From Trichobilharzia regenti (Eukaryota > Platyhelminthes > Trematoda > Strigeidida > Schistosomatidae): a stretch of 64,000 nt of DNA. Each line of letters begins with the position of its first letter. The first letter of the stretch is position 1. The stretch covers positions 55,501,112 through 55,565,111 of the forward strand of contig OX235265.1 of the NCBI GenBank assembly GCA_944472135.2, given 5' to 3'. The notes beneath the pieces were generated by a model that saw only the letters and a list, made by a program, of their open reading frames with translations, had not been told where the DNA came from and did no database searches. Position numbers and translations under genes: made by a program. Positions 11,210 to 21,426 of this stretch are shown here, in pieces.

Positions 11210-12110
11210 CGCTTTTTCATGTAATAGTGTATGGAGAGGTATAGTGATAGTTAATAGTGTTCATCAGGGACACCCAACATCATTATTCGACGCGTTGATG
11301 AATCTGACTGAGTATGGTTTCAGTCTCTCAAGAATCTAATTGCTACCAGAAAAAGATTTTGTTGACTTACATTGCGAAATTCACAGTCTTTTTTGATGAA
11401 ATGACTGAAAAAAGTGGTCCTTTGAGAACACTGAGTGAAATTCTGCGCATTTTCGGCACTTTAACTGCCAATGGCAAATTTAACATGATCCCACAGAACT
11501 GATACACATTGAAGTTTAGTCCAAGAGGAGGTAGTGAAATGATTGAATGTGTCAACTATTTCACTTATTTGGTAAGTTGCCATATATCTACTGAACTAAC
11601 TGTCGATAAGTCACAGCTCGTGTAAAAAAGTCACATTTGATGTTTGCAACTTGTATCACTTTTGGGGCAGGTGTGATATTCTATTGCCTATCAAAAAGTA
11701 TACACAATGCATATTACTTTCTTCAGTCCTACTCTGTGCTGAGACAGCGAATAAAATTAAAGGACGTGAAAGCATTAAGGATTTTGGATAACAGACGTCT
11801 CTGTTTAGTTGCGAAGTATAAGTAAAGCAATACAATAGTTAATGTGGAGGTTGAATGCAGTGTTAGATAAGGCAAGGGGAGCTTAATCGGTTGACGTGGT
11901 TTGGACATCTGGTTCGCATACCCTTAAAGAGCAATATTACCTGGAAAATGACTAGGTTGGAAAAGCGCTAGTGATTATCACAGCAAAACATGACATCAAT
12001 CCATGAAGCGACGGAGACTGGTCTCTGACATGAAGGAAAGTGCAGGCTGCCTGGTTTGGACGTGGGGAATAAATGGTTGAATAATTATAGTAATATGCCT
12101 CAGTCACTCA
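11210..12110 (+). pseudogene. strongly decayed non-LTR reverse transcriptase
   Basis: Pieces in order recall the C-terminal half of a non-LTR RT: SVHQGHPTSLFDALMN (motif B region, near 11255-11300), a segment with FVDLHCEI where a catalytic loop might lie, a possible NYFTYLVSCHIST (YLGS-like, near 11550), DVKALRILDNRRL (near 11763), then LTWFGHLVRIP across frames near 11890. The order resembles schistosome LINEs that end in VRKLxVFDHRCLR and RLRWLGHVLRMP. Every block is frameshifted. Recognition is by pattern only and the family is uncertain. Confidence 0.45.
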
Positions 12111-13084
12111 TTTTAAATCACGTCTCAAAGCCTGAAAACCATTATTGTTCTCTTTCTCTTCCCATCCCACTCTTAAGACAAGTGAATGAACAACTTTCTC
12201 TACCTAAGGTATGCCGATTGCAGCATTGTGTTTACAGAATCTCTAGGTAGTTCGATTTAACCGTTACTTTCAGTGGACAAAACTAGGCAATTTTGAGTTT
12301 ATGTTGAAAGCAGGTTTGATTTTTTTTCTAGTTTACTCTTATTTCTCACATACACACATTAAACTTTCTATACCACCTTTCCCTTTCGAACAAATAAAAA
12401 CGATATAGAAGTTACAACATTACAGTAAGTAGAAGTCCACAAGTTAATTTTTGTTGCCACCGTTTGTGGAAATTTTTCCTTTAGCATTAAGGGATTGAAA
12501 TTCACAGTAGTTTTAAGTGATTATCGTCATGCAAGAAAGTTAGCTGACAATTCTTAAAATACTGTGGTGTACTTAAAACTGATAATAAGAAAAAATAATC
12601 TAGAAATTGATTCCTCTCTGATATTCTGTCTATGTTGAACAATTTTTCTTATTCAAGAATATAATTATGCCTTTGTTCAATTAATGATAGGGCATAAAGT
12701 TGTAAAAGTGAATAGGTTCATACTTGTAAATAAAATCAATACTAAATTATCTTTATCTGCTTGGTAATGGGATTGGTAAGAAATATGACACTGAAAGTAT
12801 TTGATCGTCTGCAATAAAAAACGTCCGTGTGAAACAGTATGCAATTCTCTAATATTAGACAGAAATTTTAACTGTCGAAAGGTTTCATTCCATATTTTCT
12901 CCTTATTAGAAAAAAGCCACAAAAAAACGACTAAAATCACTTAGATGCACATTCCCTGTATGACTCTTTCAGTTGCCTGATTGACTTAATCTGTTCTTGT
13001 CAGTCATTACATCATATTTGAATAATTCAGTTGATATAAGGAATGATTTTATTCGATATAAAACACAGTGTTGTGGTGTAATTT
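12111..13084. other. no gene seen
   Basis: AT-rich sequence with only short open frames. No repeat recognised. Confidence 0.5.
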
Positions 13085-13204
13085 ACTAATTATGTTCAGA
13101 GTGTAATTGATTGCTCATAATTATATAAAGGTAGTTTGTGAGGTTATATTAATACCTTGATATAATTATGAGCTATAAATTTTACTCAAAACGTCATCAG
13201 TTAA
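13085..13204 (+). repeat. PLE terminal-repeat fragment
   Basis: It contains 'ttgatataattatgagc' and 'caaaacgtcatcagt', the same motifs as the hammerhead-like PLE end at 6302-6346. A short internal inversion (ctcataattatat near 13112 against atataattatgag near 13160) is also visible. The would-be stem II keeps only GAG/CTC. Confidence 0.6.
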
Positions 13205-13208
13205 TAAA

Positions 13209-13400
13209 ACTGTATCATCATTGGTGGGTGATGACTAGCAGTAGAATCTATGATGCGCATTTTGTCCCCTTTGCGACTCGTCAACTGAATGTACCTGCAT
13301 TCCCCAGAGGGTGATGGTGTCCCCACTGCTGCTAGAACCCGGTGCCTATATTTTCAAACATCAAAGCGTTATACACTAGACCACTTGGGATTATCAGTGG
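13209..13400 (-). repeat. Smα-type SINE with hammerhead, minus strand
   Basis: Read on the minus strand: an A-box-like TGGTCTAGTGTATAACGC near 13385, a B-box-like GGGTTCTAGCAG near 13335, then a hammerhead region, then the distal 'attctactgctagtcatc' that follows the ribozyme in Schistosoma alpha repeats. This head-ribozyme-tail order is that of the known schistosome hammerhead satellite/SINE. Confidence 0.75.
13222..13287 (-). ncRNA. Smα-type hammerhead ribozyme, mutated core
   Basis: Minus strand: core TTGACGA (13284-13278), stem II GTC...GAC around a CAAAG loop, AAA in place of GAA, then a palindromic ATGCGCAT as stem III and the UC cleavage position, followed by 'atagattctactgctag'. Compared with the consensus CUGANGA/GAAA, C3 is U and G12 is A, which should abolish or cripple self-cleavage. 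Confidence 0.7.
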
Positions 13401-13429
13401 ACATGCAAAGGGTAAACTGCCTCATTGGG

Positions 13430-13700
13430 CCACTTCAATGTGTTTATAAATTCACTTGTTCCTGTAGAGCTAGTTATATTGGCTGCACAAAGCGCACACT
13501 TTCTAAACGCATCTCTGAACATTAGCAAAAGGAGAATGCAAAACGGTTGTCGAGGTATTCGTGAGCTCAAGCTACGCAACTTCATCAGAGTCGTCTTTCA
13601 GGATTATCTACAACCGAATGGTACAAAGGGTGTCAGGTTTCGGCATTTCTGCATCGCGGAGGTGTTGGCAATTTGTCAATACAACCAAGAATCCTTATTC
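13430..13700 (+). pseudogene. PLE GIY-YIG endonuclease fragment
   Basis: The frame reads QCVYKFTCSCRASYIGCTKR followed by TLSKRISEH (about 13436-13525), with CxC, YIG, TKRTL and EH positions as in PLE GIY-YIG domains. It is followed after a frameshift by RELKLRNFIR and FRIIYN pieces. The RT is absent. A terminal-repeat motif of PLE type occurs downstream near 14050, so 13430-14110 may be one 5'-truncated element. Confidence 0.72.
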
Positions 13701-14029
13701 TACCTTGGTCTTAACCTCTTCATTAGTCTTTCTCTGTCATTTTTATTTTAGTGATTGGTTTGCTTTTGCTTTAATAATTAATTCACTATTATCACTCTCA
13801 CATATCCCTTTTGTACATTTTCTCACCCTCTTCACACTTGCTAAATGGACAGTCAACTACCTTTCTTCTCACTCAATAACAATTTTAACCTTATCAAATA
13901 TCTAACGCTTCCTTTCTTTGTTTCACTGAGTTGTACGTAATTTGTAGCTTTTATTTCTGATTTTGAAGTCACTTCTGAGAAATTATATCATTTATGTCAC
14001 CCTATTACTTAATAATGGACTACTATACA

Positions 14030-14115
14030 CTTTTTTGTGAATATAAATACGACTGTACAGCCTCTGAAGACGATATCGTCGATACAGAAAATGCTCTTCA
14101 CTGAATTGGTTTTTA
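14030..14115 (+). repeat. PLE-type terminal motif
   Basis: The phrase 'cgactgtacagcctctgaag' is followed by a perfect 12-bp palindrome GACGATATCGTC and 'gaaaatgctcttcactgaat'. Related copies lie in reverse at 34080-34140, 48290-48350 and 59855-59905. CTGAAGA before a helix is the hammerhead-like core order, but the 3' strand is corrupted here. Confidence 0.5.
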
Positions 14116-14309
14116 TTTCCTTCATAATTCATTTTAATATTTCACGACAAAAAGTAATAAGTTTATTTATTGACTGTTCAAGTAAAATAGTAAATATATA
14201 AAGAGAATTTTCAAATAGTTAAAATTTACGTGTATGCTGACAATTAAGCGATAAAAAATGTTAAAAGGATAATAAATGTAGTCACTAGACTCGCCTCATA
14301 ACATATGGG

Positions 14310-14455
14310 AGCTGAGTCAAAACTCCGAAGGGGTCATGGGCGCATACTTTTGAAGAGTCCCAAGAAGAAAACAAACACCTGTCCAGTAGCCTCCAGCTCT
14401 TTAACTGATGTCAGCTCCTGATCTAACTACAAACTAGTTAAATCTCTGCAAACCA
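14310..14455 (+). repeat. HHR-SINE fragment
   Basis: It contains 'tgaagagtcccaa', 'cacctgtccagtag' and 'tctttaactgatgtcagctc', the ribozyme and tail of the HHR-SINE. The 3' strand of the ribozyme is rearranged and cannot form the core. The tRNA-like head is missing. Confidence 0.7.
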
Positions 14456-14459
14456 ACGC

Positions 14460-14515
14460 TTGTAGGACACAACCACAAAGGACACTCACTGCAACTGTCA
14501 GAGCTTGTAAACTTC
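14460..14515 (+). repeat. RTE LINE coding fragment
   Basis: The segment holding 'ggacacaaccacaaagg' and 'actgcaactgtcagagc' matches the linker of the RTE copy at 63243-63290. It is a short isolated relic directly joined to the HHR-SINE tail. Confidence 0.7.
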
Positions 14516-15475
14516 TCATTTTGATTAGGGTTGTCCTCCTCTATGGATCGACAATTTTTCCTTATTTATAATATCCAATAAAAATCTTATGTTCTTCCAT
14601 ATTGCTATTTCTTTCGCCCCATGTTTCTGTTTATAATCTCTCTTTGACCTCTTCTCTCGCTTTGTGTGCTACATGGAGTGTGGTAAAGTTCTATGCTGAA
14701 AATAATCAGTCAGACCCACGATTTCTAAAACACCCTAAATTGAATTCTGTTTGTGATCACAACCATCTTAGAGTAATGCTTTCATTTACCCTCGATATTA
14801 TGGAAAAAGGTGGTTTTACTATTACTGTAGTTGATTTTGCTTTTGAGATAGCTGTATTAATTGACTTTTACTACTGTTTTGCTATTTTCGTTGTCGGAAA
14901 TGTCAGATGAAAAGTGACAACAAAGACAAAAATGTCCTCAATTAAATACGACTTTTTCCTCCTCCAGAGTGTACGTTAACTGGTGTGTGTGCATGGGTGT
15001 GTGAATTAAAGCTTAGAATACAAACAAAGAAAAAGTGAACTGGATATGAGAAGACAGGTTTGTTCCTATTTCACAATATAAATCGGACTTCGACATGTGT
15101 AAATACATATCCCATTTAAATATAAGAGAGAACGAAGGATAGACAGACGAATGTGACCAAGGTAATAAGAGAACATATATTTAAAGAAGACTGTGAATAA
15201 CACTGTGTTGTGATAAAATGAATCCATATTTAAAATGCTAGAAGTGGATAAGGTGGCAACAAAGGCAATTACAAATGCATGTGACCGATTTGTGCATAAA
15301 TTAATTTCAGCAAAAAAAACAGAAAATAACGATAATAATAATAGTGATGAATAGATCAATGAAGTCCAAAGAAAAGCAGAAGAAAGAGGACATGATTGAA
15401 ATAAGTAGATGTAATTCCACTATTTCATCCAGTCTAAGCGAAACTAGGGTGAAGAATACGAGTGGACAAGTATGC
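14516..15475. other. no recognised gene
   Basis: An open frame of 102 codons (14602-14910, plus) is hydrophobic at both ends but shows no domain I recognise and no splice evidence. I do not call it a gene. Confidence 0.4.
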
Positions 15476-15559
15476 CGCTATGGATTTTTCTGGTCCTATA
15501 TGAATCCTCATATCTATTAGAATATGAGGATTCATATAGGACCAGAAAAATCCATAGCG
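15476..15559. repeat. perfect palindrome, 38-bp arms
   Basis: Bases 15476-15513 are an exact reverse complement of 15522-15559, with an 8-base loop. Ends read CGCTATGG...CCATAGCG. There are no mismatches, so it is recent or an artefact. It is not part of any family recognised elsewhere in the window. Confidence 0.95.
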
Positions 15560-15844
15560 TAGGGTTACATTATCTTAAGGAAAAATACATAATACTAATT
15601 CTTTACACAGGTTAATAAGTGATTAATTTCCAGTTACATTAAAAGTCCCTAATGTGATTTCAGTTTCAGTAGAAAATTCGCTTCGCAACGACTTCATTTC
15701 CATATACATCCATTGAGATAGGTAATGAATACACCTACCTGTCATAACATTAATATTCGTTCTATTGGTTATTCAACAATCTGACGTCTTATTGCTTCCA
15801 TTTATAATTTATCTAGGTAGTCGACTATCGGTTGATGAATTGAC
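15560..15844. other. no gene seen
   Basis: AT-rich spacer. Nothing recognisable. Confidence 0.5.
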
Positions 15845-16295
15845 GCTTTGAAGTCAGCTCGTGATGAAACTTGTAACTAATAAAATCTCTGCTAACCAAC
15901 GCTTGAAAATTAATATGACGCTCATTAGCAAATGGCTTTATACAGGAAGCTACCTGGAGTTTTAGTGAGAAGTCTTGATCAGCGGGGTTCACTAAGTCAG
16001 GTAAGAGAACAGTTACTCGCCTATGATATTGGCTGACAGTTGCACTAGATATCGAGAGCTGGTAGAAGTCGGAACTCATGAGTCATCGATCAGGTCCAAG
16101 TGGCTGAATGGTCTATGATCTCGCCTTGTGATTGAAAGTTCCTGGGTCCCAACCACGGTGTTTATGTGCCTATGAATAGTCTCAAACTAGCATTAAACAA
16201 CTATCCAGTACTGACTGGTCTTCCAGTGATTCTTTAGATGATGCCAGATTGTAATCGAATTTGTAATCAATAGAGTACCTGTAACATTTGATATC
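15845..16295 (+). repeat. HHR-SINE, tail plus following tandem copy
   Basis: A copy's 3' tail (gtcagctcgtgatgaaactt, then 'accaacgcttgaaaattaat') is followed directly by a second copy whose head begins near 16010. The A-box region is at 16098-16112, then a decayed B box and a corrupted ribozyme ('atagtctcaaactagcatta'), ending near 16290. The unit order is the same as the tandem dimer at 20729-21426. Confidence 0.75.
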
Positions 16296-17006
16296 GAATA
16301 AAGTCTGAGTAGACATAGAGTCTCTGCAACTTATTACCGAACACAAAGCATGCATATGGTCACTCAGTTACACTTCTTTACTGTTTTTGAGAGTAACATT
16401 CCTTTAATAACAAGTGGACATACATACAGATGCTTTTTGACGAAATTTAGAAGGTGCTGTCGTTGATATTTATTTACTTATCATTAAACCACGTTTTATT
16501 ATATTCAGGAAGTTTAATTTATAGAATAATTAGTTAAAGAGTATCTTAATAACAACAACAATTATGATGAATGCCTAACATGCAAGTCAGATTTCAGTCG
16601 AGATATAAACTGTAGCATTAATCATGGTACAAAGGGCCTGACTTATAGTTGAAAAACACAGTCAGGGTAGTCAACATTACTGTATAAAACACAAATGTTA
16701 TAAACAACCAATTCACACAAATACACAAAATTCGTCATCTTATATACCTTACTGATAAGGTAAGAGAAAAAATAAATCTCATGTTTAAACGTGTCAGGCT
16801 TCACTTAAAGTGAGAATAACCAATCGATTTAGCTCTTCGGCAGGCAGTTTCTCCACCTACTTATTTCTTTATTTACTTTTTGTATGCAAAATTTACGCTA
16901 GGAGTATTAATTCAGTATCTAATGCGTTAAAAAGTGTAAATTATCGGAATGAATGAGAGTGAAATAACATATATTTATTTTATGGTAAATAGTATAAAAC
17001 TGAGAT
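16296..17006. other. no gene seen
   Basis: AT-rich sequence with short open frames only. Confidence 0.5.
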
Positions 17007-17330
17007 TTATGCATTATCATAAGCTTTAATTGAATTTTTGATTTTTCCGTCAATTGATTGGACCGAAGTGCTCGGTCTCAGGTTGACATGTCGGCTTCTT
17101 GTGCAGATGCTTCGACGATGTCTGGGCATTTAGTTAGTATACAACTAACTAAATGCGCATCCTGGATTCCACTGCTAGCCACCATCCACCAATTGTACAC
17201 TAACTAAATGCCCGGACATCGTTGAAGCATCTGCACAAGAAGCCGACATGTCAACCTGAGACCGAGCACTTCGGTCCAATCAATCGACGGGAAAATCAAG
17301 AATTCAATTCAATAATCATAAACTTTATTT
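17007..17330. repeat. long inverted repeat with an Smα fragment in its centre
   Basis: Arms 17007-17138 and 17199-17330 are reverse complements, with close identity from about 17041 inward (gaccgaagtgctcggtctca). The spacer holds the distal part of an Smα-type repeat, 'gcgcatcctggattccactg' onward. This fragment is bracketed by direct 11-base copies of ctaactaaatg, as expected for a target duplication. A fragment of the arm recurs at 35640-35690. Confidence 0.85.
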
Positions 17331-18844
17331 GAAAATGAACAATTGTAGACAATTTCAGGTAAACAAATTGACATTCATGGGAATGTTCGACTGTTGGTGA
17401 AGAATTATCATACTGAAATTGAAATACAGTTTACTGAAAAGTCAATTTACATCGAAAATAAACCAAAAATTTGAAGTTTTCTATGCTACCGACTGTATAA
17501 CCACTGGTTAAGTTCGTTGTTACTGCCAGCTGTTCATATAAGTACTTCAGTAATTTGGTTACTCCTTTAGCGAAAATATCTCTTTGGTTTCTATCAGTTA
17601 AAGACTAGATAGAAAACCAGTTAAAAACCCAATCAAAATATGTGTTACGATGAATCTTTTGTAGTGTTTCTACTTCATTGTACAAACTACAGGAAATTTA
17701 GGGTAGATTAAGCCAAACTATATTACGAGATCAGTCCCTTAATTATCCAGTCACTGGGTTGGAATTTAGTTGCCCGTGAATTCTACAATTAGATAATACC
17801 AATAGCTCGTAAGAAGTAAGCAAATAAAGTAACTCACTGACATCAATTGAAAGTTCACTGTGACGACTAGTTTTCTAGCTTAGTGATCGCACTGCAAACT
17901 TGACAGATAAAATTGATTTAGTAATTAAAAACAAAGATGACACTAACTGCTGTGGGGACACCATACTCTCTTTCACTTTATTTCTCTCTCTCTATCCCCA
18001 TATATAATGAGGGAGAGATCATATCCAAAATGGTTTGAGAACATGTACTGTTTTGCCTTCTTTAACCATCTACCAACATATTAACGATGACAATAAATGA
18101 ATAAAACTTAACGGAGTAAAAGATATGAAAATAGTAGAAATTATAGCATTGAGTTGACAGATAGCATTTAAGTTAATGAAGAGTCAAATTCATCACCCTT
18201 CATCTCTTTACCAAGAGAAGGGTCAATCACCACGGCTGTCAGCAAGTGAAGAAATAAATTGAAACATACTGACTCATTTTATTTATTCTGATTGTTTGTT
18301 CTTAAGAAACAAATGGTGATGCCTTCGAATCAGTTACACTATTGACAATACAAGCAAAAGACAATAAGAGATACAGGTCGATGGAAAAACGACGATATTC
18401 TTTTAACCATCAGTATGTAAATCAATAAAAGACTTTCACTGCTAAAAACAAAAAACAGGAGAAAATGCAAGACGACAAATGAAAAGCATGTTGCGTCATT
18501 TATTCTCTGCACCCTGCAGAATGTGGACATAAAAACATCACAATAATAGGAGTTTAAAATGTAAGATGTAACAAAACGAAAATGAAAAGTGATAGAAACA
18601 AAATTTAGTAAAATATACAGATATTTGCCATTTTGACTTATTATAGAATGTCGCACGACAAAGCTTGGAACCAAATATTTTTACTTTTTGACACCTAATA
18701 TTAAGGTCAACATTCTTCATTAAGAAAATATGGCGTGGTAGTTAACATTGGAGATAATGTCTGCTGGTGTGACGATGCGCACTACTTTTTTTTCGAATGT
18801 ACATGAAATTATGTCTAACAATTAACGTGTTTCAACTGCTCAAT
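17331..18844. other. no gene seen
   Basis: AT-rich sequence. The open frames near 18339-18720 on the minus strand are hydrophobic and compositionally random. No domain recognised. Confidence 0.5.
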
Positions 18845-19065
18845 TTTCACTAGTGCGGTTAGGACGCTCGCCGACCGTGCACATGGTCCGGGGTTCGATC
18901 CCCGGCCGACCCACTCCTTTACCTTGCTAAGTCAGAAATAAAGCTGGTGAAGAGGAAAGGTTGGACATGAGGCTAGCAATCCCATCCTGTAAAATCAAAC
19001 ACTGCTACAGAAACTTCAAGCCACTAGCTTGAAGCCCTATGTTCCACTGGGAACGTGAAGGAAAA
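18845..19065 (+). repeat. SINE family B, plus strand, with RTE-like tail
   Basis: The head carries 'gtgcggttaggacgctcg' (A-box side) and the B box GGGGTTCGATCCCC (18891-18904). The body 'gaggaaaggttggacatgag' follows, then a 3' end reading 'gaagccctatgttccactgg', matching the RTE LINE 3' end near 46676. This is the clearest copy showing the shared LINE-SINE tail. Confidence 0.82.
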
Positions 19066-19099
19066 ATTATTTATTAAATTTTAACTGCTCAAATTTCAC

Positions 19100-20175
19100 T
19101 ATGAAGCATACTCAGATCAATAAATATAACAAATTAATGGAAGAAAAATTTGTGTTTGAAAACAATAAAACCAGCAATATGACATCATATAACAATCGAC
19201 AAATCAGAGTGGGTTATCAATTACTTAACAGAGGTCTTCATTCCGGCAGAAAAAAGTGCACTGAAGAAAACACTAGATTTCAATGTAGCATTAAATGAGT
19301 TGAAACATGAGTACGTTATTCTAAAAAGAGAAGTAGCACTCGATGCAACAGATAAGACAACTGCAGATGAGGTACCAGCATTAGCATACCATGAACGATG
19401 GAAAAGGGGAAAACAACTTAACCAGATACAGAAGCCTCAAGAAACTTTGCGAATAACAAGGATAATATATTTGTTAACTCAGATTACTTAAAAAAGTTCC
19501 ATGCCTATATCATGAATAAAGTTAAGAAATCCACAGCGAATCCTGTACGCCCAATGAAGCAGATATTTAAATTTCTGTTAATCCCCACTTCTGCTAAAAT
19601 GTTTAAGTGATAGGGCAAAATAGCTGAACAGTACCCAAAAAAATTATGGAAGGAAGTAAGACATATAGGATAAGCTTTGACACCTAATAATTGACACGAT
19701 AAATTAATCAGGAAGTATTTAGGAAATCATAAAAGTAAAAAAGCCACAAATAGTGAGTGACACGAATAGTAAGCATATACAGAAACGTGACATCAAGAAG
19801 ACAGAATTTAAAACATTAGTAGTACTGCCATAAAAAAAGCAAAGCTATGAAATCATAAATAGGATTCTTGAAAGGGTGGGAATAAAAGTGGCATTTGAAA
19901 TCATAAACTCCATCAGAAATAAATTATGTAGACTAGACGATCCTCTTGAACCCATTAAACAGAATGACTCAGCTTATTTAATGACCTGCAATAACTGTGA
20001 AATCAAATACATAGGTCAAAATGGGCCGCAGGATTCAGTTAGATTGATTTAGTACAAAATTTTAGACCGTAATAAAATAAGAAATCTAGAGAAAAACTCA
20101 GCGGTTATACACGAGTATACATTAGGACACAACAAAGTCTTAAAATTCAGTATAATAGTGTGGAGAGAGACATAA
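19100..20175 (+). pseudogene. decayed Penelope-like element
   Basis: A PLE N-terminal region is visible as KREVALDATDKTTADEV (about 19330), HERWKRGKQLNQIQK, and after a frameshift YLKKFHAYIMNKVKK. The RT core is largely deleted. The C-terminal part reads YEIINRILERVGIKVAFEII (about 19850) and AYLMTCNNCEIKYIGQNG (about 19972), a GIY-YIG start with CNNC and YIG, then AVIHEYTLGHNKV. Many stops and frameshifts show an old, inactive copy. Confidence 0.72.
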
Positions 20176-20728
20176 AGGTTAATAACTGAAACCTGATTAA
20201 ATAAAATGAGAATCCGTGCAATAGGAATAATTCAACATCTGTCCTGGACATCTGGAAAATTCTACTGCCCTTACGAGAAATGGGAAAGCAAGAGAACTAT
20301 AAGACTCCAGTTTCGAAGTTGTTTCGTAACAACTGAGGTGATTATGAACACTAAGTTGTGTTCGAAATGTCATATAGTGGATAATATTCGAATTATGTGC
20401 TTTCAGATGAATTTAATTATGCGTCACCATTCACTTCTAGTAGCTAACCACAATCCAAGTTGTTGGTCTTGGACTGTACTATTCTCGCAGTACCATGTTT
20501 TCACAGATGGGCGAAACATACATCAAGTGTGTCGTAGTCAGTCTGAGTAGTTCATGAGTGTTTTCTCAGCAATGTACCTTCATCTTTATTTTATCAAACT
20601 ACCTCCTATCTCACATTCAATTTAGTGAGCTACACTGAAAAGTTTCAAACCGGGACGAAACAGCTGTTAGTTGACCCCGATGACGACAAGCTGTCTTATT
20701 TCCATGATCCATAATCCGAACATAATTC
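20176..20728. other. no recognised gene
   Basis: A 114-codon open frame (20206-20550) contains no domain I can name. A fragment resembling an HHR-SINE ribozyme ('caaaccgggacgaaacagct') appears at 20646-20665 without a head. Confidence 0.4.
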
Positions 20729-20930
20729 TAGTAGGAAGCCGTGACCAGTAGGGTACAGCAAGTTGAAGATGAGGCAGTAACTCATCGAAGAAGACATTGA
20801 GAAATGCCCGCGCTATGTCGTGAATTGGCAGAAGTTAGAATTCAAGGACCATTGGATCGGGTCCCAGTGGCTCAATGGTCTACGAGCTCGCCTTGTAACC
20901 AGAAGGTCCTGGCTTCGAATCCCGGTGGGT

Positions 20931-20980
20931 GCGTACTGCTGGAGAGTCCCAAACTAGGACGAAACAGCTGTCCAGTACTC
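20931..20980 (+). ncRNA. hammerhead ribozyme of HHR-SINE unit 1, one core change
   Basis: Stem I GTACTG/CAGTAC is perfect, stem II GTCC/GGAC is perfect and stem III is the ACAGCTGT palindrome before the UC cleavage site. The core strand reads CTGGAGA, so the conserved A6 is G. Cleavage is expected to be poor. Confidence 0.8.
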
Positions 20981-21332
20981 CCAGGTTTTCCAGTGGTTCT
21001 CTAACTGATGTCACCTCATGATTAAATCCTCCATGCAATCAAACAAAATCCCTACAAAACCAATGCTTGAAAATTAATCTGATGCTCACTAGTGACTGGC
21101 CCTATTCAGGCTGTTAACCTGGGCTTCTAGTGGGAAACCGTGACCAGTAGGGTACAGCAGGTTGAAGATGAGGCAGTAACTCATCGAAGAAGGCATTGCG
21201 AAGTGGTCGCGCTATGTCGTGAATTGGCAGAAGTTAGAATTCAAGGACCATTGGATCGGGTCCCAGTGGCTCAATGGTCTACGAGCTCGCCTTGTAACCA
21301 GAAGGCCCTGGGTTCGAACCCCTGTGGTGGGT

Positions 21333-21381
21333 GCGTACGGCTGAAGAGTCCCCCACTAGTAAGAAACAGTCGTCCAGTACT
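21333..21381 (+). ncRNA. hammerhead region of HHR-SINE unit 2, stem II damaged
   Basis: The core CTGAAGA (21341-21347) and the GAAA strand are intact, but stem II (GTCC against GTAA) no longer pairs and the stem III palindrome is scrambled to acagtcgt. Stem I has one mismatch. Probably inactive. Confidence 0.75.
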
Positions 21382-21426
21382 CCTGGGTTTTCCATTGGTT
21401 CTCTAACTGATGTCAGCTCATGATGA

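Larger units (their letters stand above)
20729..21426 (+). repeat. tandem dimer of HHR-SINE, about 399-bp unit
   Basis: Two direct copies follow without a gap. The shared start 'ctagtaggaagccgtgacc' / 'ctagtgggaaaccgtgacc' lies at 20729 and 21128, giving a 399-bp spacing. Each unit has a leader, a tRNA-like head (A-box-like TGGCTCAATGGTC, B box TTCGAAYCC), a hammerhead region and a tail ending near 'ctcatgat'. The second unit ends near 21426. Tandem units each with a hammerhead resemble processed concatemers known for hammerhead satellites and retrozymes. Confidence 0.88.

Noticed and set aside
13209..13400. CRISPR or bacterial origin of short palindromes
   Set aside because: No regularly spaced repeats with unique spacers; all repeats are eukaryotic retroelement types.
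14602..14910. 102-codon open frame as a gene
   Set aside because: No domain, no splice signals I trust, and random-looking hydrophobic composition in AT-rich DNA.
20206..20550. 114-codon open frame as a gene
   Set aside because: No recognisable motif and no supporting signals; lies between repeats.
20646..20665. extra HHR-SINE ribozyme before the tandem dimer
   Set aside because: Only the second core strand is visible; no stem I or head, so it is not listed as a ribozyme.
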